A stretch of 64,000 nucleotides of DNA from positions 238,737 through 302,736 of the forward strand of contig NZ_HE978574.1 in assembly GCF_000311845.1 (NCBI RefSeq), given 5' to 3'. This document shows positions 1 through 7,198 of this stretch, piece after piece (within the stretch, counting starts at the first letter, position 1; every line of letters starts with the position of its first letter). The DNA comes from Enorma massiliensis phI (lineage in GTDB: Bacteria > Actinomycetota > Coriobacteriia > Coriobacteriales > Coriobacteriaceae). Position numbers and translations under genes: made by a program. The notes under the pieces were generated by a model that saw only the letters and a list, made by a program, of their open reading frames with translations, was not told where the DNA came from and ran no database searches.

Positions 1-1
1 C

Positions 2-673
2 ACAAAGCGCCCCGAGGCGCAGCTCCTGGGTTCGGCTATCGGTATGAAGGTGATGGAGGACGTGCCGTATATCGTGGGGCTCGACCGGTGGCTGGGCGAG
101 CTCGATGAGGACGCGCGCACGTATCTGAAGGATTTCGGCGCAGCTACGGCATCAAACGGTGCGGTGGGCCTCTACCACGTGGAGGGAATCACGCCCGAGG
201 CGGTGCGGCAGGGCCGTGGCCTCGTTAAGCCGGGCGCCCGCACGTACGTGGTCGACGACGCCGAGCTCCAGCGTGTCTACGACAGCTACCCGGTGGTGTG
301 GAAGAAGCGTGACGCTCGGCCCAAGCTCTGCTTCATGGGGTGCCCGCACATGAGCCTCAACCAGCTCGTCACGTGGACCGAGCGCATCGAGCAGGCGCTT
401 GCGGAGCTGGGCCGCGACCGCGTGGTCATCCCGACGGTCTTCACGGCGGCACCCGCGGTGCTCAAGCGCTTCGGCGAGACGCCCTATGCCGCGCGCCTCA
501 AGGCGACGGGCGTGATTACCTCTTATATCTGCCCGCTCATGTATATGAACAACCCGCTCTGCGCGAGCATGCCGGTTATCACATCGAGCAACAAGTTGCG
601 CACATATACCACCGCGCGCTACTACACCGACGACGAGATTCTCGAGCAGATTACCAAGGGAGGCGAGCGCTGA
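2..673 (+). CDS. Aconitase X catalytic (large) subunit, C-terminal part
   Basis: The reading frame is open from the first bases of the window, so the N-terminus lies outside. The visible ~223 residues match the C-terminal half of the DUF521/aconitase X large subunit. Recognisable pieces are FMGCPHMSLNQL, which carries a likely Fe-S ligand cysteine, the AAPAVLKRFGE segment and the terminal SSNKLRTYTTARYYTDDE. Family members are 4Fe-4S or Fe(III) dehydratases; bacterial ones studied act on cis-3-hydroxy-L-proline, and archaeal ones on mevalonate 5-phosphate. The stop TGA overlaps the start of the small-subunit gene (TGATG), so the two are translationally coupled. The substrate cannot be read from this fragment. 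Family confidence is high. Confidence 0.85.
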   Translation, partial: TKRPEAQLLGSAIGMKVMEDVPYIVGLDRWLGELDEDARTYLKDFGAATASNGAVGLYHVEGITPEAVRQGRGLVKPGARTYVVDDAELQRVYDSYPVVWKKRDARPKLCFMGCPHMSLNQLVTWTERIEQALAELGRDRVVIPTVFTAAPAVLKRFGETPYAARLKATGVITSYICPLMYMNNPLCASMPVITSSNKLRTYTTARYYTDDEILEQITKGGER

Positions 674-1116
674 TGAAGACGTTTATAGGGCGTGTGATTT
701 CACCCGGAGAGACCACGGCAGAGGCCGTGGTGACGCACGGCGGGCTCAACACGCTGGCGTCGTTCCAGAAGGCGCTGCAATTTGGCGATAAGAAGGCCAC
801 GTGCGGCGACCAGAACAATCCGGATCTTTACGGCAAGCAGATGGCGGGCCGCGCGCTCTGCCTGCCGCAGACCATCGGTTCCACCACGGGCGGCCTCGTG
901 CTGTACTGCGCATGCGCCATGAAGCGCCAGCCTGCCTGCATGCTGTTCTCGGAGCCCATCGATTCGTTGGCGGCGGCGGGCGCCGTGCTCGCCGACGTAT
1001 GGTTGGACGATGTATCGATGCCGGTCATAGATAGCCTGGGCGATGAGTTTTTGAGTTACGTGCAGGACGGTATGGCAGTGACCGTGCGCGAGGGCGGCGT
1101 AGTTGAGGTTGGCTAG
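673..1116 (+). CDS. Aconitase X swivel (small) subunit, DUF126
   Basis: This 147-residue protein has the usual length for the separate small subunit. It begins MKTFIGRVISPG and contains the conserved PQTIGSTTGGLVLY stretch, equivalent to the serine-containing swivel loop that closes on the substrate. It follows the catalytic subunit with a one-base overlap (TGATG), so the two should assemble into one dehydratase. The start is fixed by the overlap. A hairpin terminator follows directly, so this is the last gene of its operon. Fusion versus separate subunits varies within the family; here they are separate. Confidence 0.85.
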   Translation: MKTFIGRVISPGETTAEAVVTHGGLNTLASFQKALQFGDKKATCGDQNNPDLYGKQMAGRALCLPQTIGSTTGGLVLYCACAMKRQPACMLFSEPIDSLAAAGAVLADVWLDDVSMPVIDSLGDEFLSYVQDGMAVTVREGGVVEVG

Positions 1117-1127
1117 GCCGAGCTTTA

Positions 1128-1158
1128 CGGGGCAGGGGGTAGGCCTCTGCCCCGTTTT
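1128..1158 (+). terminator. Rho-independent terminator after aconitase X operon
   Basis: CGGGGCAG at 1128-1135 pairs perfectly with CTGCCCCG at 1147-1154 and is followed by TTTT. It sits 11 bases past the aconitase X stop codon. Confidence 0.8.
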
Positions 1159-1185
1159 GCTGTGCCGGTGAAAGGGGCGGTAACG

Positions 1186-1725
1186 GTGGACCCGCGTTTG
1201 ATAGTGCTCATGGTGATGGGCGTCGCACTGCTCGCGTGGGTTGTCTTCTGCGGCGTCATGGCTGTTCGGCGCCTGCGGAGCTCCGCGTCGCGCTCTGGTC
1301 TTGTGGCGCAGGCGACGTGCGATACGTGTGGGGCGCGGTTCGACGTGGATGCTGCCGAGCTTGCGCGAACCTTCGTCTCGAAGTCGCGAAGCGTTACCAA
1401 GACGAGGCGCCGTGGCGCAGCTCTTGTTGATGAGCCAAGGTATCAGCGTTTTTCCAAGAAGGTGTGGTGCCCGCATTGCGGCGCGCAAAGATGGGCGAAC
1501 ATAGAGAATGTCAACGAGCTCAATGAGCGGCTTCGTCCCGAGCTCATGCGCGTGGGCATACGATGCTTGCTGGTGATGGCGGTGGGCGGATTCATCATCT
1601 TGGGCGCGGCTTCGGTGGCAATGGGCTTTGCCGACCGTGCCGCCGAGGCACGCGTTGAAGAGGCGCGCCAGCAGCAGAGGGATGCGCTCATGGAGCACTA
1701 CGATAGCCTGCGGGACGCCGATTGA
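1186..1725 (+). CDS. Small membrane protein with a split zinc ribbon
   Basis: The GTG start at 1186 is chosen because AAAGGGG lies 8 bases upstream; GTG codons at 1162 and 1168 are in frame but have no such site. The ~179-residue product has a transmembrane helix near residues 4-24, then CDTC, a basic stretch of ~55 residues, CPHC, and a second helix near residues 125-150 followed by an Arg/Glu-rich tail. The two CxxC pairs look like a zinc ribbon interrupted by an insertion, facing one side of the membrane. I do not recognise a named family and no function is claimed. It stands alone between two terminatable units. Confidence 0.6.
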   Translation: MDPRLIVLMVMGVALLAWVVFCGVMAVRRLRSSASRSGLVAQATCDTCGARFDVDAAELARTFVSKSRSVTKTRRRGAALVDEPRYQRFSKKVWCPHCGAQRWANIENVNELNERLRPELMRVGIRCLLVMAVGGFIILGAASVAMGFADRAAEARVEEARQQQRDALMEHYDSLRDAD

Positions 1726-1794
1726 CGTTGGCGCCACCCGCGCTAGGATAGGCGTGGGCTGCCGGCCGCGATGGGGCTCGGCGGCAGCGGCATG

Positions 1795-2427
1795 CTAGTG
1801 CTCGGGCCGGCGGTCCTTGTACTTCTCGGTATAGCCCTCGATATGCAGCGTGCAGGCGATGATGTCTTTGATGACGGGCTCCGGCACGTCCTTATGCGAG
1901 CGAATGTAGAGGATGAGCCCGCTGATGAGCACGTAGAACGTTTCGTAGACGTTATCGATGAGGACCTCGTGGTACCGCGCGAAGTCAACGACGGTCGATT
2001 CGCATATGTAGCGCGCGCAGCGTTCCGCCACGCGGTTCACGAACGTGGTATAGAGCACGGCGTCCCCGCCCTCGGTGATAGAGCCCGAGATACCGGGCAT
2101 TTCGAGGACGAGCGTTTTGAGCAGATGGGAGATGCCGTCGAGGGCGCCTTCGATATCGCCGAAGGTGCGTCCTTCGTTCCAGCTGCGGAGGCGTGCGATG
2201 AAGGCGTCGATGGTGTAGTCGAGCGCGGACTCGAGGGCGACCTCTTTGCTGGGGAAGTAATGGTAGAAAAGCGAACGCGCGCAACCAACGCGGGAGGTGA
2301 CGTTGGAGACCGAGAGCTTGCCGATGCCTTCGGCGGAGCAGACATCGATGACCGCCTGAAGAATCTCTTCGCGGCGCACCTCGTGCGAATGGCGTGCCTG
2401 GCGCGCGTGGCCGGGGCTCTCTGCCAT
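1795..2427 (-). CDS. TetR/AcrR family transcriptional regulator
   Basis: The protein has 210 residues, the normal TetR size. The N-terminal ~50 residues hold the DNA-binding helix-turn-helix: RREEILQAVIDVCSAEGI, then VTSRVGCARSLFYHYFPSKE, the typical recognition helix ending in the YxYF-like motif. The C-terminal ligand domain is family-divergent and gives no clue to the effector. The ATG at 2427 has AAGGAG 7 bases upstream. Two short palindromes in its own promoter region (2479-2517) are candidate autoregulatory operators. No target gene is obvious, because the neighbours are a zinc-ribbon protein and a tRNA. Confidence 0.85.
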   Translation of the reverse strand: MAESPGHARQARHSHEVRREEILQAVIDVCSAEGIGKLSVSNVTSRVGCARSLFYHYFPSKEVALESALDYTIDAFIARLRSWNEGRTFGDIEGALDGISHLLKTLVLEMPGISGSITEGGDAVLYTTFVNRVAERCARYICESTVVDFARYHEVLIDNVYETFYVLISGLILYIRSHKDVPEPVIKDIIACTLHIEGYTEKYKDRRPEH

Positions 2428-2478
2428 GGGCTAACTCCTTCTTCGCTGAATTTGCTGCATCTTTGATTGTTGAGCAAT

Positions 2479-2517
2479 ATTGACAAAACGTCAATGCATA
2501 ATCGGTGACAGTTGTCA
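2479..2517. promoter_or_regulatory. Paired palindromes upstream of the TetR gene (candidate operators)
   Basis: ATTGACAAAACGTCAAT (2479-2495) and TGACAGTTGTCA (2506-2517) are both palindromes built on TGAC/GTCA half sites. They lie 50-90 bases upstream of the tetR-type start. TetR proteins commonly bind such spaced palindromes and repress themselves; this assignment is inference. Confidence 0.4.
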
Positions 2518-2588
2518 TGGGTGGCCGGGTTGGATGATCTGCGCGACGCGCCCATGCGCAGGCGGTTTCTGCTAGACTTTACCTACTT

Positions 2589-2664
2589 GCCTCCGTAGCT
2601 CAGGGGATAGAGCACCGCTCTCCTAAAGCGGGTGTCGACGGTTCGAATCCGCCCGGGGGCACCA
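2589..2664 (+). tRNA. tRNA-Arg(CCT)
   Basis: A full cloverleaf is visible. The acceptor GCCTCCG pairs with CGGGGGC, with one G-T pair. The D-arm has AGCTCAGGGGATAGAGC. The anticodon stem is CCGCT/AGCGG with loop CTCCTAA (anticodon CCT), and the T-arm contains GGTTCGAATCC. CCA is encoded at 2662-2664. It should decode AGG. Its 3' third is repeated ~130 bp downstream. Confidence 0.95.
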
Positions 2665-2870
2665 GCGTATAAGGCGGCGTCGCGCGAGCGGCGCCGCTTC
2701 TGGTTTTGAGGCGGCCGCACGGCGGATTCGGGCCGCCGGCACCCGCCCGCCATCTTCCCCGCGGGTGTCGTTTTCGAATCCGCCCGGGGGCAGGCGCATC
2801 CGGCGGCGTCGCGCGAGCGGCGCCGCTTCTGGTTTCGAGGGGCCGCACGGCGGATTCGGGCCGCCCGTGT
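2628..2870. repeat. Imperfect tandem duplication of the tRNA-Arg 3' end and its downstream flank
   Basis: Copy 1 runs from about 2628 to 2760 and copy 2 from 2761 to 2870. Both contain GCGGGTGTCG, then TTCGAATCCGCCCGGGGGCA, then GGCGGCGTCGCGCGAGCGGC with CGCCGCTTCTGGTTT, then GCACGGCGGATTCGGGCCGC. Copy 2 lacks the 5' part of the tRNA and so is only a T-arm/acceptor relic. The GCGGCG...CGCCGC hairpin followed by TTCTGGTTTT in copy 1 probably terminates the tRNA. Copy 2 ends two bases before the yitT stop codon. Confidence 0.85.
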
Positions 2871-2871
2871 C

Positions 2872-3981
2872 CTATCCGTTGAAGTAGCGCCGCCGCGGCC
2901 TCGACGCCTCCCGCTCCACGTTGCTGCGCACGGTGTCGATAAACTCGAGCACGGGGTCGTTCTGCGGCGTGTCCTCGGCTTCGAGCGGCAATGGCTCGTC
3001 GGCGGGGGCGCGGTGGAAGTTGCCCACGAAGTTTTCGGTTTTGCACACGTTGATGACTGCATGGGGATCGATGTGCCGGACGAAGCGCACGATGTCATCG
3101 GCCTCATACGCAGAGACCACGGTCACGATGAAGTCGACGGGCTTTCCGCTGTAGCCGCCCTGCGCCTTGAAGCGCGTCGACCCATGGTGGAAGATCCGGC
3201 TGTAGGCTTTCAGCACAGCATCTCCGTGCTCAGTGGTAATTTGCAGCGTCACGCGGTCGTAGCGGTGGTAGAAGCTGTCGATCGTCTTCGTGGAAAGAAA
3301 CTGGAAGATGATGGAGTACGCCGCATGCTCCCACCCGAAGATGACGCCGAAGATCGCGAGTATCGTGCAGTTGAACACGAATACGTACTGCCAGATGGTC
3401 TTTCCGGTGCGGTTCGACACCATGAGCGCGATGAAATCGGTGCCCGCGGTGGAGGCGCCGCTCTTGAGCGCGATCGAGATTGCTATCCCTTGCAGCACGC
3501 CGCCGAAGAGCACGCACAGGATGGTATTGTTGAGCAGCGGTTCGAAGGTACAGAACCTGAGGAAGGCGCTGGCGAGAAACACCTGCAGCATGGAGAACAT
3601 CACAAAGCGCTTGGAGATGCTTCGCCAGCAGAGCATCGCGACGGGAACGTTGAGCACGATCATGCCGAGCGAGGTGGGAAAGCTAACTCCAAAGAGCTGC
3701 GTCACGCGGTCGATGAGGATGGCGAGCCCGGTGAATCCGCCGGAAAGCAGGTTGGCCGGATTAACGAACGCCTGAATAACGAATGCTTGCAGCAGCGCGG
3801 AGCAAAAGACGCAGCAGAGGGTAACGAAGCGGCGGATGGCAACATAGCGCCCCAGCCGTTTTATGCGCGCGGAACGCTGGCTGTCCCATGCGCGCGATCC
3901 ATCGGGAAGGGAAGGAGGTTCGGCGGCAGCCGCCTCCGATGCCTCCGCCGCCGGCTCATGTTCCGATGTGGGCATGTCCAT
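2872..3981 (-). CDS. YitT family membrane protein (DUF161 plus DUF2179)
   Basis: This 369-residue protein has a cytoplasmic, acidic, low-complexity N-terminus (~45 residues). About five to six hydrophobic helices follow (roughly residues 50-230), with the family signature VNPANLLSGGFTGLAILI and KSGASTAGTDFIALMVSNRTGK. The C-terminal soluble domain (~residues 240-330, GGYSGKPVDFIVTVVSAYE) is the DUF2179 part. YitT proteins are conserved in Firmicutes and Actinobacteria, but their transport role is unproven. The ATG at 3981 has TGAGGA 6 bases upstream. The gene ends right beside the second copy of the tRNA-Arg duplication. Confidence 0.85.
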   Translation of the reverse strand: MDMPTSEHEPAAEASEAAAAEPPSLPDGSRAWDSQRSARIKRLGRYVAIRRFVTLCCVFCSALLQAFVIQAFVNPANLLSGGFTGLAILIDRVTQLFGVSFPTSLGMIVLNVPVAMLCWRSISKRFVMFSMLQVFLASAFLRFCTFEPLLNNTILCVLFGGVLQGIAISIALKSGASTAGTDFIALMVSNRTGKTIWQYVFVFNCTILAIFGVIFGWEHAAYSIIFQFLSTKTIDSFYHRYDRVTLQITTEHGDAVLKAYSRIFHHGSTRFKAQGGYSGKPVDFIVTVVSAYEADDIVRFVRHIDPHAVINVCKTENFVGNFHRAPADEPLPLEAEDTPQNDPVLEFIDTVRSNVEREASRPRRRYFNG

Positions 3982-4067
3982 ATCTTGTTCCTCAACTCAT
4001 TCGTGGCCCCGAGCGTTCACGGGCCTATTGTGGCATCCCGCACGGCGCGGCGGCCGCCATTTTGAAA

Positions 4068-4787
4068 CTAGATAGGCTCAACATATTTCGCGCGATCGGT
4101 GCGCATCACGCGCTTGGACACGTGGAGGGGAGCACCGTCGGAATCCTGCACAAAGTCGATGACGAGCATCAGGGCGTCGCCACGCTTCACGTCGAGGAGA
4201 AACGCTTCGGCAGGCGTGGCATAGCAGACTTCAAAGGTCTTATGGCCGCGTCCGGGCAGTTCATGGAAGCGCTCGCGAAGCGCTTGATAGAGCGAGCCTT
4301 CGGTGGTTTCGTCGATGAGTTCGGCGAAGCGTGACGGCAGATACGTGGTCTCAACGCAGAACGGCTCGTTGTCCACGTACCTCAACCGCGTGAGCTTCAC
4401 CGCGTCTTCGCCAGCCGCGATGTGCAGGAACGAGGCCACGCCTCCAGGCGTCGCAGAGAGCGCGGCGTCGACTACCTTGGTGGTTACCGTGCTGCCTTGG
4501 CGCTCCATCATGGCCGTAAAGCTCGAGAAGAGCAGGTCGTTGGCATGGGAATGCACATCGCTGGCAACAAAGGCCCCCTTGCCGCGCTCTTTTTGGATAA
4601 GGCCCTCATCCACGAGCATATCGAGCGCCTTGCGAACGGTGCTGCGGCTGAGTCCAGTGTCTTCTTGCAGCTCTGCTTCGGAGGGGATCTTCGCGTTGGC
4701 GGCATAGGATCCTGTGAGGATGCGGGTTCGAAGCGTGTCGGCGAGCTGGCGATAAAGTGGAGTGCTGGCCTTCTCCCGAATCTGCAT
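4068..4787 (-). CDS. GntR/HutC family regulator (UTRA effector domain), probable controller of the sugar-amine locus
   Basis: The N-terminal winged helix spans roughly residues 5-70, with KIPSEAELQEDTGLSRSTVR and ALDMLVDEGLIQKERGKG. The C-terminal UTRA domain follows (residues ~90-238, with YVDNEPFCVETTYLP). I start at the ATG at 4787 because GGATGGAG lies just upstream; a TTG at 4802 in the same frame has no site. It is divergent from the first SIS deglycase gene, and FrlR-type regulators of Amadori-product operons belong to this subfamily. Three ACTTGTAT motifs lie in the shared 210-bp promoter region. A second UTRA regulator is present at 10824, which suggests two inducers or two promoters. 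Confidence 0.85.
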   Translation of the reverse strand: MQIREKASTPLYRQLADTLRTRILTGSYAANAKIPSEAELQEDTGLSRSTVRKALDMLVDEGLIQKERGKGAFVASDVHSHANDLLFSSFTAMMERQGSTVTTKVVDAALSATPGGVASFLHIAAGEDAVKLTRLRYVDNEPFCVETTYLPSRFAELIDETTEGSLYQALRERFHELPGRGHKTFEVCYATPAEAFLLDVKRGDALMLVIDFVQDSDGAPLHVSKRVMRTDRAKYVEPI

Positions 4788-4812
4788 GCATGCTCCATCC
4801 AACTTATTACGT

Positions 4813-4958
4813 ACTTGTATGCATGATTGTAGATGATGGGAACGGTGGTTTCCAGCGTCTAAACAAGATACATGAGCTTAAGTGTTTTGCTCTGCAGCGC
4901 ATTCTTGCTCTCATCCATCCGGCTTGCTATAGTGGTCACACTTGTATTCGACTTGTAT
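4813..4958. promoter_or_regulatory. Three ACTTGTAT motifs in the divergent GntR/SIS promoter region
   Basis: ACTTGTAT occurs at 4813-4820, 4940-4947 and 4951-4958, the last two spaced 11 bases apart on the same helix face. AT-rich half sites of this kind (compare TTGTATATACAA) are typical of GntR/HutC regulators. One copy lies beside the regulator start and two lie within 60 bases of the deglycase start, which fits control of both directions. Operator function is inferred. Confidence 0.4.
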
Positions 4959-4997
4959 TTATATTGATGAAATCAAGAAAGGAAGAGGAGTATAAGT

Positions 4998-5990
4998 ATG
5001 ACAACTAGGGAACAAGTTTCTGACATCATCAAAAACGTGCTTGCGGACAGGAGCGCTTCGGGCGGAATTAGGCGCGTGGTGTGGATTGGTGCCGGCGGAT
5101 CGAACGGCGGCAACTATCCGGCGCAGTATTTCATGGAGCATGAGGCGCGGGATATCGTTTCGGCGATGTACACGAGTAGCGAGTTCGTCTACGCGACGCC
5201 CGGGTACGTGGATGCTTCGACGCTCGTTGTGGCGGTCTCGATGCGCGGAACGGCCGAGACCATCGAGGCGGCGCGCGTGGCCAAGAAGCGCGGAGCCGCG
5301 ACCGTTGCCGTGTACGTTGACGAATCCGGGCTCACCGAGGTATGCGACTATAGGGTTCGCTACGATAGCCTTGCCCTCGACGAAAGCGACATGGCGCGCA
5401 CTAATTCGGCCGTAGTGCTCATGATGGCCATGGAGCTCGTCCAGCAGACGGAAGGGTATGAGCAGTATAAGACGGCGATGGCGGCCTTCGATGTGGTCGA
5501 TCCGATCTATCGCAAGGCGGTCGAGTACGCAACGCCGCTCGCTGCATCATGGGCAGAGCGCAATGCGAGCCGTCCCACCATCAACGTGATGGGCAGCGGC
5601 CCGGCATTCGCGGCGGCCTACGTGTTCTCAATCTGCAACATCCAGGAGATGCTCCAGATCGATTCGTGCACCATCAACAGCTGCGAGTTCTTCCATGGTC
5701 CGTTCGAGATTCTCGATAAGCGCACGTCGCTCTTCCAGCTGGTGTCGGTGGGGCGTTGCCGCCCGGTGGACGAGCGCGCGGTCGCGTTCCTCAAGCAATA
5801 TGGCGGAGAGAATGTCTACATTCTCGATGGCAAAGAGCTCGGGCTCAACGATATTCCGGATAGCGTGTCCGAGTATTTCAACCACCTAATCTTCTCGCCA
5901 ATCCTGAACAACGTGTACATGCGGGCGCTTTCGGCTGTGACGCGCAAAGACTACCTTACGCGTCGTTACATGTGGAAGGTCCCCTACTAA
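4998..5990 (+). CDS. SIS-domain sugar-amine 6-phosphate deglycase, FrlB/GfrF-like (first copy)
   Basis: This 330-residue protein has two SIS domains. The first is near residues 25-150 (VVWIGAGGSNGGNYPAQYF, then VVAVSMRGTAETIEAARVAK). The second is near 190-320 (INVMGSGPAFAAAY and the conserved INSCEFFHGPFEILDK). The EFFHGPFE block and the C-terminal RRYMWKVPY match FrlB-type fructoselysine-6-phosphate deglycases and their glucoselysine counterparts, which release glucose-6-phosphate and the free amine. GGAAGAGGAG precedes the ATG. A terminator separates it from the PTS genes, so it may have its own promoter. Its exact substrate, and which of the two SIS enzymes handles which Amadori product, are inferred. 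Confidence 0.8.
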   Translation: MTTREQVSDIIKNVLADRSASGGIRRVVWIGAGGSNGGNYPAQYFMEHEARDIVSAMYTSSEFVYATPGYVDASTLVVAVSMRGTAETIEAARVAKKRGAATVAVYVDESGLTEVCDYRVRYDSLALDESDMARTNSAVVLMMAMELVQQTEGYEQYKTAMAAFDVVDPIYRKAVEYATPLAASWAERNASRPTINVMGSGPAFAAAYVFSICNIQEMLQIDSCTINSCEFFHGPFEILDKRTSLFQLVSVGRCRPVDERAVAFLKQYGGENVYILDGKELGLNDIPDSVSEYFNHLIFSPILNNVYMRALSAVTRKDYLTRRYMWKVPY

Positions 5991-6032
5991 TGAGAAATCA
6001 GGACAGAGGGATTTTTGCATTTGCTCAACAGG

Positions 6033-6062
6033 CGGGCCGTCCGGTGGGCGGCCCGTTCGTTT
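6033..6062 (+). terminator. Hairpin terminator after first SIS deglycase
   Basis: CGGGCCG (6033-6039) pairs with CGGCCCG (6049-6055) across a 9-base loop and is followed by TTCGTTT. It lies between the deglycase and the PTS promoter. Confidence 0.65.
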
Positions 6063-6138
6063 CGAAGCGGTAAACGGTTAGAATCCACCCGCAAACGGTC
6101 TTCTCAAGCTAAAAACAGACGAATATGATGTTTAGATA

Positions 6139-6186
6139 AGTCATGACTACTAAGACATCTATAATGACCATAACGACTAAGAGGAG
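6139..6186 (+). promoter_or_regulatory. Promoter/operator region of the PTS operon
   Basis: A consensus -10 box TATAAT (6160-6165) lies 27 bases before the IIA start. The -35 is weak and overlaps the perfect palindrome AGTCATGACT (6139-6148). CTATAATGAC and CCATAACGAC (about 6159-6177) resemble CTATAACGTC, the reverse complement of the GACGTTATAG repeats in front of the second GntR gene. A regulator-dependent promoter is likely; the operator assignment is inferred. Confidence 0.4.
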
Positions 6187-6191
6187 GCGTG

Positions 6192-6641
6192 ATGAATCAG
6201 TTAATTCTGGCATCGCACGGCGGGCTCGCCGAAGGCGCCCGCGACACGTTGTCGATGGTCCTCGGCGACGTGCAGAACGTCCACGTCGTCTCGCTCAAGC
6301 GTGATGACAAGGATCCCATCACCAAGGAGGTGGAAGCGCTCATCGACTCGTTCGACCCGGCGGATACGGTGTACGTCTGCACCGACATGCTGGGCAGCAG
6401 CGTTAACAACTCCATGGTCGAGCTCATGGGCAAGCGCAGCGACATCACGGTCATCAGCGGCATGAACATGCCCCTCGTGCTCTCGCTCGTCACGGCGACC
6501 GAGCCGGTGCAGGGCGCTGAGCTCGCCAAGCTTATCCGCGACGCGCGCCGCGGCCTGCGCAACTGCGCCGCGGCCTGCGCAACTGCGCCGAGGCCGAAGA
6601 GGAGCCGGCTGGTGCCGCTGCCGCCAAGCGCGCCCATGTGA
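6192..6641 (+). CDS. PTS mannose-family IIA component with frameshifted tail
   Basis: The domain is a normal ~120-residue EIIA-Man fold. It has the phosphorylatable His in LILASHGGLAEG near residue 9, then DMLGSSVNNSM and GMNMPLVLSL. After LAKLIRDARRGLRNC the protein leaves the family pattern and ends in a basic Pro/Arg-rich tail. That change comes from a 20-bp tandem duplication at 6545-6584. With only one copy, the frame would read an acidic Ala/Pro linker (CAEAEEEPAGAAAAKRAHV) straight into the IIB domain. The stop TGA at 6639-6641 overlaps the IIB start GTG at 6638. ATG 6192 has GGAGG upstream. The IIA domain itself looks functional. Confidence 0.8.
   Translation: MNQLILASHGGLAEGARDTLSMVLGDVQNVHVVSLKRDDKDPITKEVEALIDSFDPADTVYVCTDMLGSSVNNSMVELMGKRSDITVISGMNMPLVLSLVTATEPVQGAELAKLIRDARRGLRNCAAACATAPRPKRSRLVPLPPSAPM
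6545..6590. repeat. 20-bp tandem duplication inside the PTS IIA-IIB junction
   Basis: The 20-mer GCGCCGCGGCCTGCGCAACT occurs twice (6545-6564 and 6565-6584), with periodicity continuing six more bases to 6590. Twenty is not a multiple of three, so the duplication changes frame. Removing one copy joins the IIA frame to the IIB frame without a stop. Confidence 0.95.
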
Positions 6642-7129
6642 ATGCCGGGCCGGCCAACATTAAGCTCGCGCGTCTCGACTACCGCCTGCTCCATGGCCAG
6701 GTTGTGTTCTCTTGGATTAACACGGTCGGCGCGCAGCGCATCATCGTGGTGGACAACGACGCCGCCACTGACGACGTGAAGAAGGGCGCGCTGCGCCTTG
6801 CCAAGCCTTCGGGCGTGTATCTCAACATCTTCACGGTCGAGCGCGCACTCAAGAAGATGCCCAAGCTCAACACGCTCGGAGAGAGCGTCATGTTCATCTT
6901 CGGCAATGTGCACGAGATGCTGGAGTTCTGCCAGTCCTACAAGCTGGATGAAGTCAACTTCGGCGCTGCGGCCAACCACGACGGCGCGAAGCCCGTGGGC
7001 GGCAAGGACACGTCGGTCTTCCTCGACGATGCCGAGATCGCCGATGCCAAGAAGCTCCTAGAGCTCGGCGTCAAGATCTACGAGCAGCAGACTCCCACGC
7101 AGCCGCGCACGGATATCACAGAGCTCTAG
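6638..7129 (+). CDS. PTS mannose-family IIB component
   Basis: This EIIB-Man domain of ~160 residues has RLDYRLLHGQV near residues 12-22; the His is the phosphate acceptor from IIA. The conserved IIVVDNDAATDDVKK and NIFTVERAL segments follow. No ribosome-binding site is visible before the GTG at 6638, but its GTGA overlap with the IIA stop permits reinitiation. This supports the idea that the protein was once the second half of a IIAB fusion like ManX. If reinitiation fails, the transporter would be starved of IIB. It passes phosphate to sugars moved by IIC/IID. Confidence 0.8.
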   Translation: MNAGPANIKLARLDYRLLHGQVVFSWINTVGAQRIIVVDNDAATDDVKKGALRLAKPSGVYLNIFTVERALKKMPKLNTLGESVMFIFGNVHEMLEFCQSYKLDEVNFGAAANHDGAKPVGGKDTSVFLDDAEIADAKKLLELGVKIYEQQTPTQPRTDITEL

Positions 7130-7198
7130 GGCCCCGCGTACTTGGCAACAACTCCCGCAAGGGATTAGCTGCATCCAATCATCTGAAAGGAGAAGGTT

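Noticed and set aside
2628-2870. Prophage or island attachment scar at tRNA-Arg
   Set aside because: No integrase or island genes are nearby, and the duplication continues ~100 bp past the tRNA, unlike a normal att core. Kept only as an alternative.
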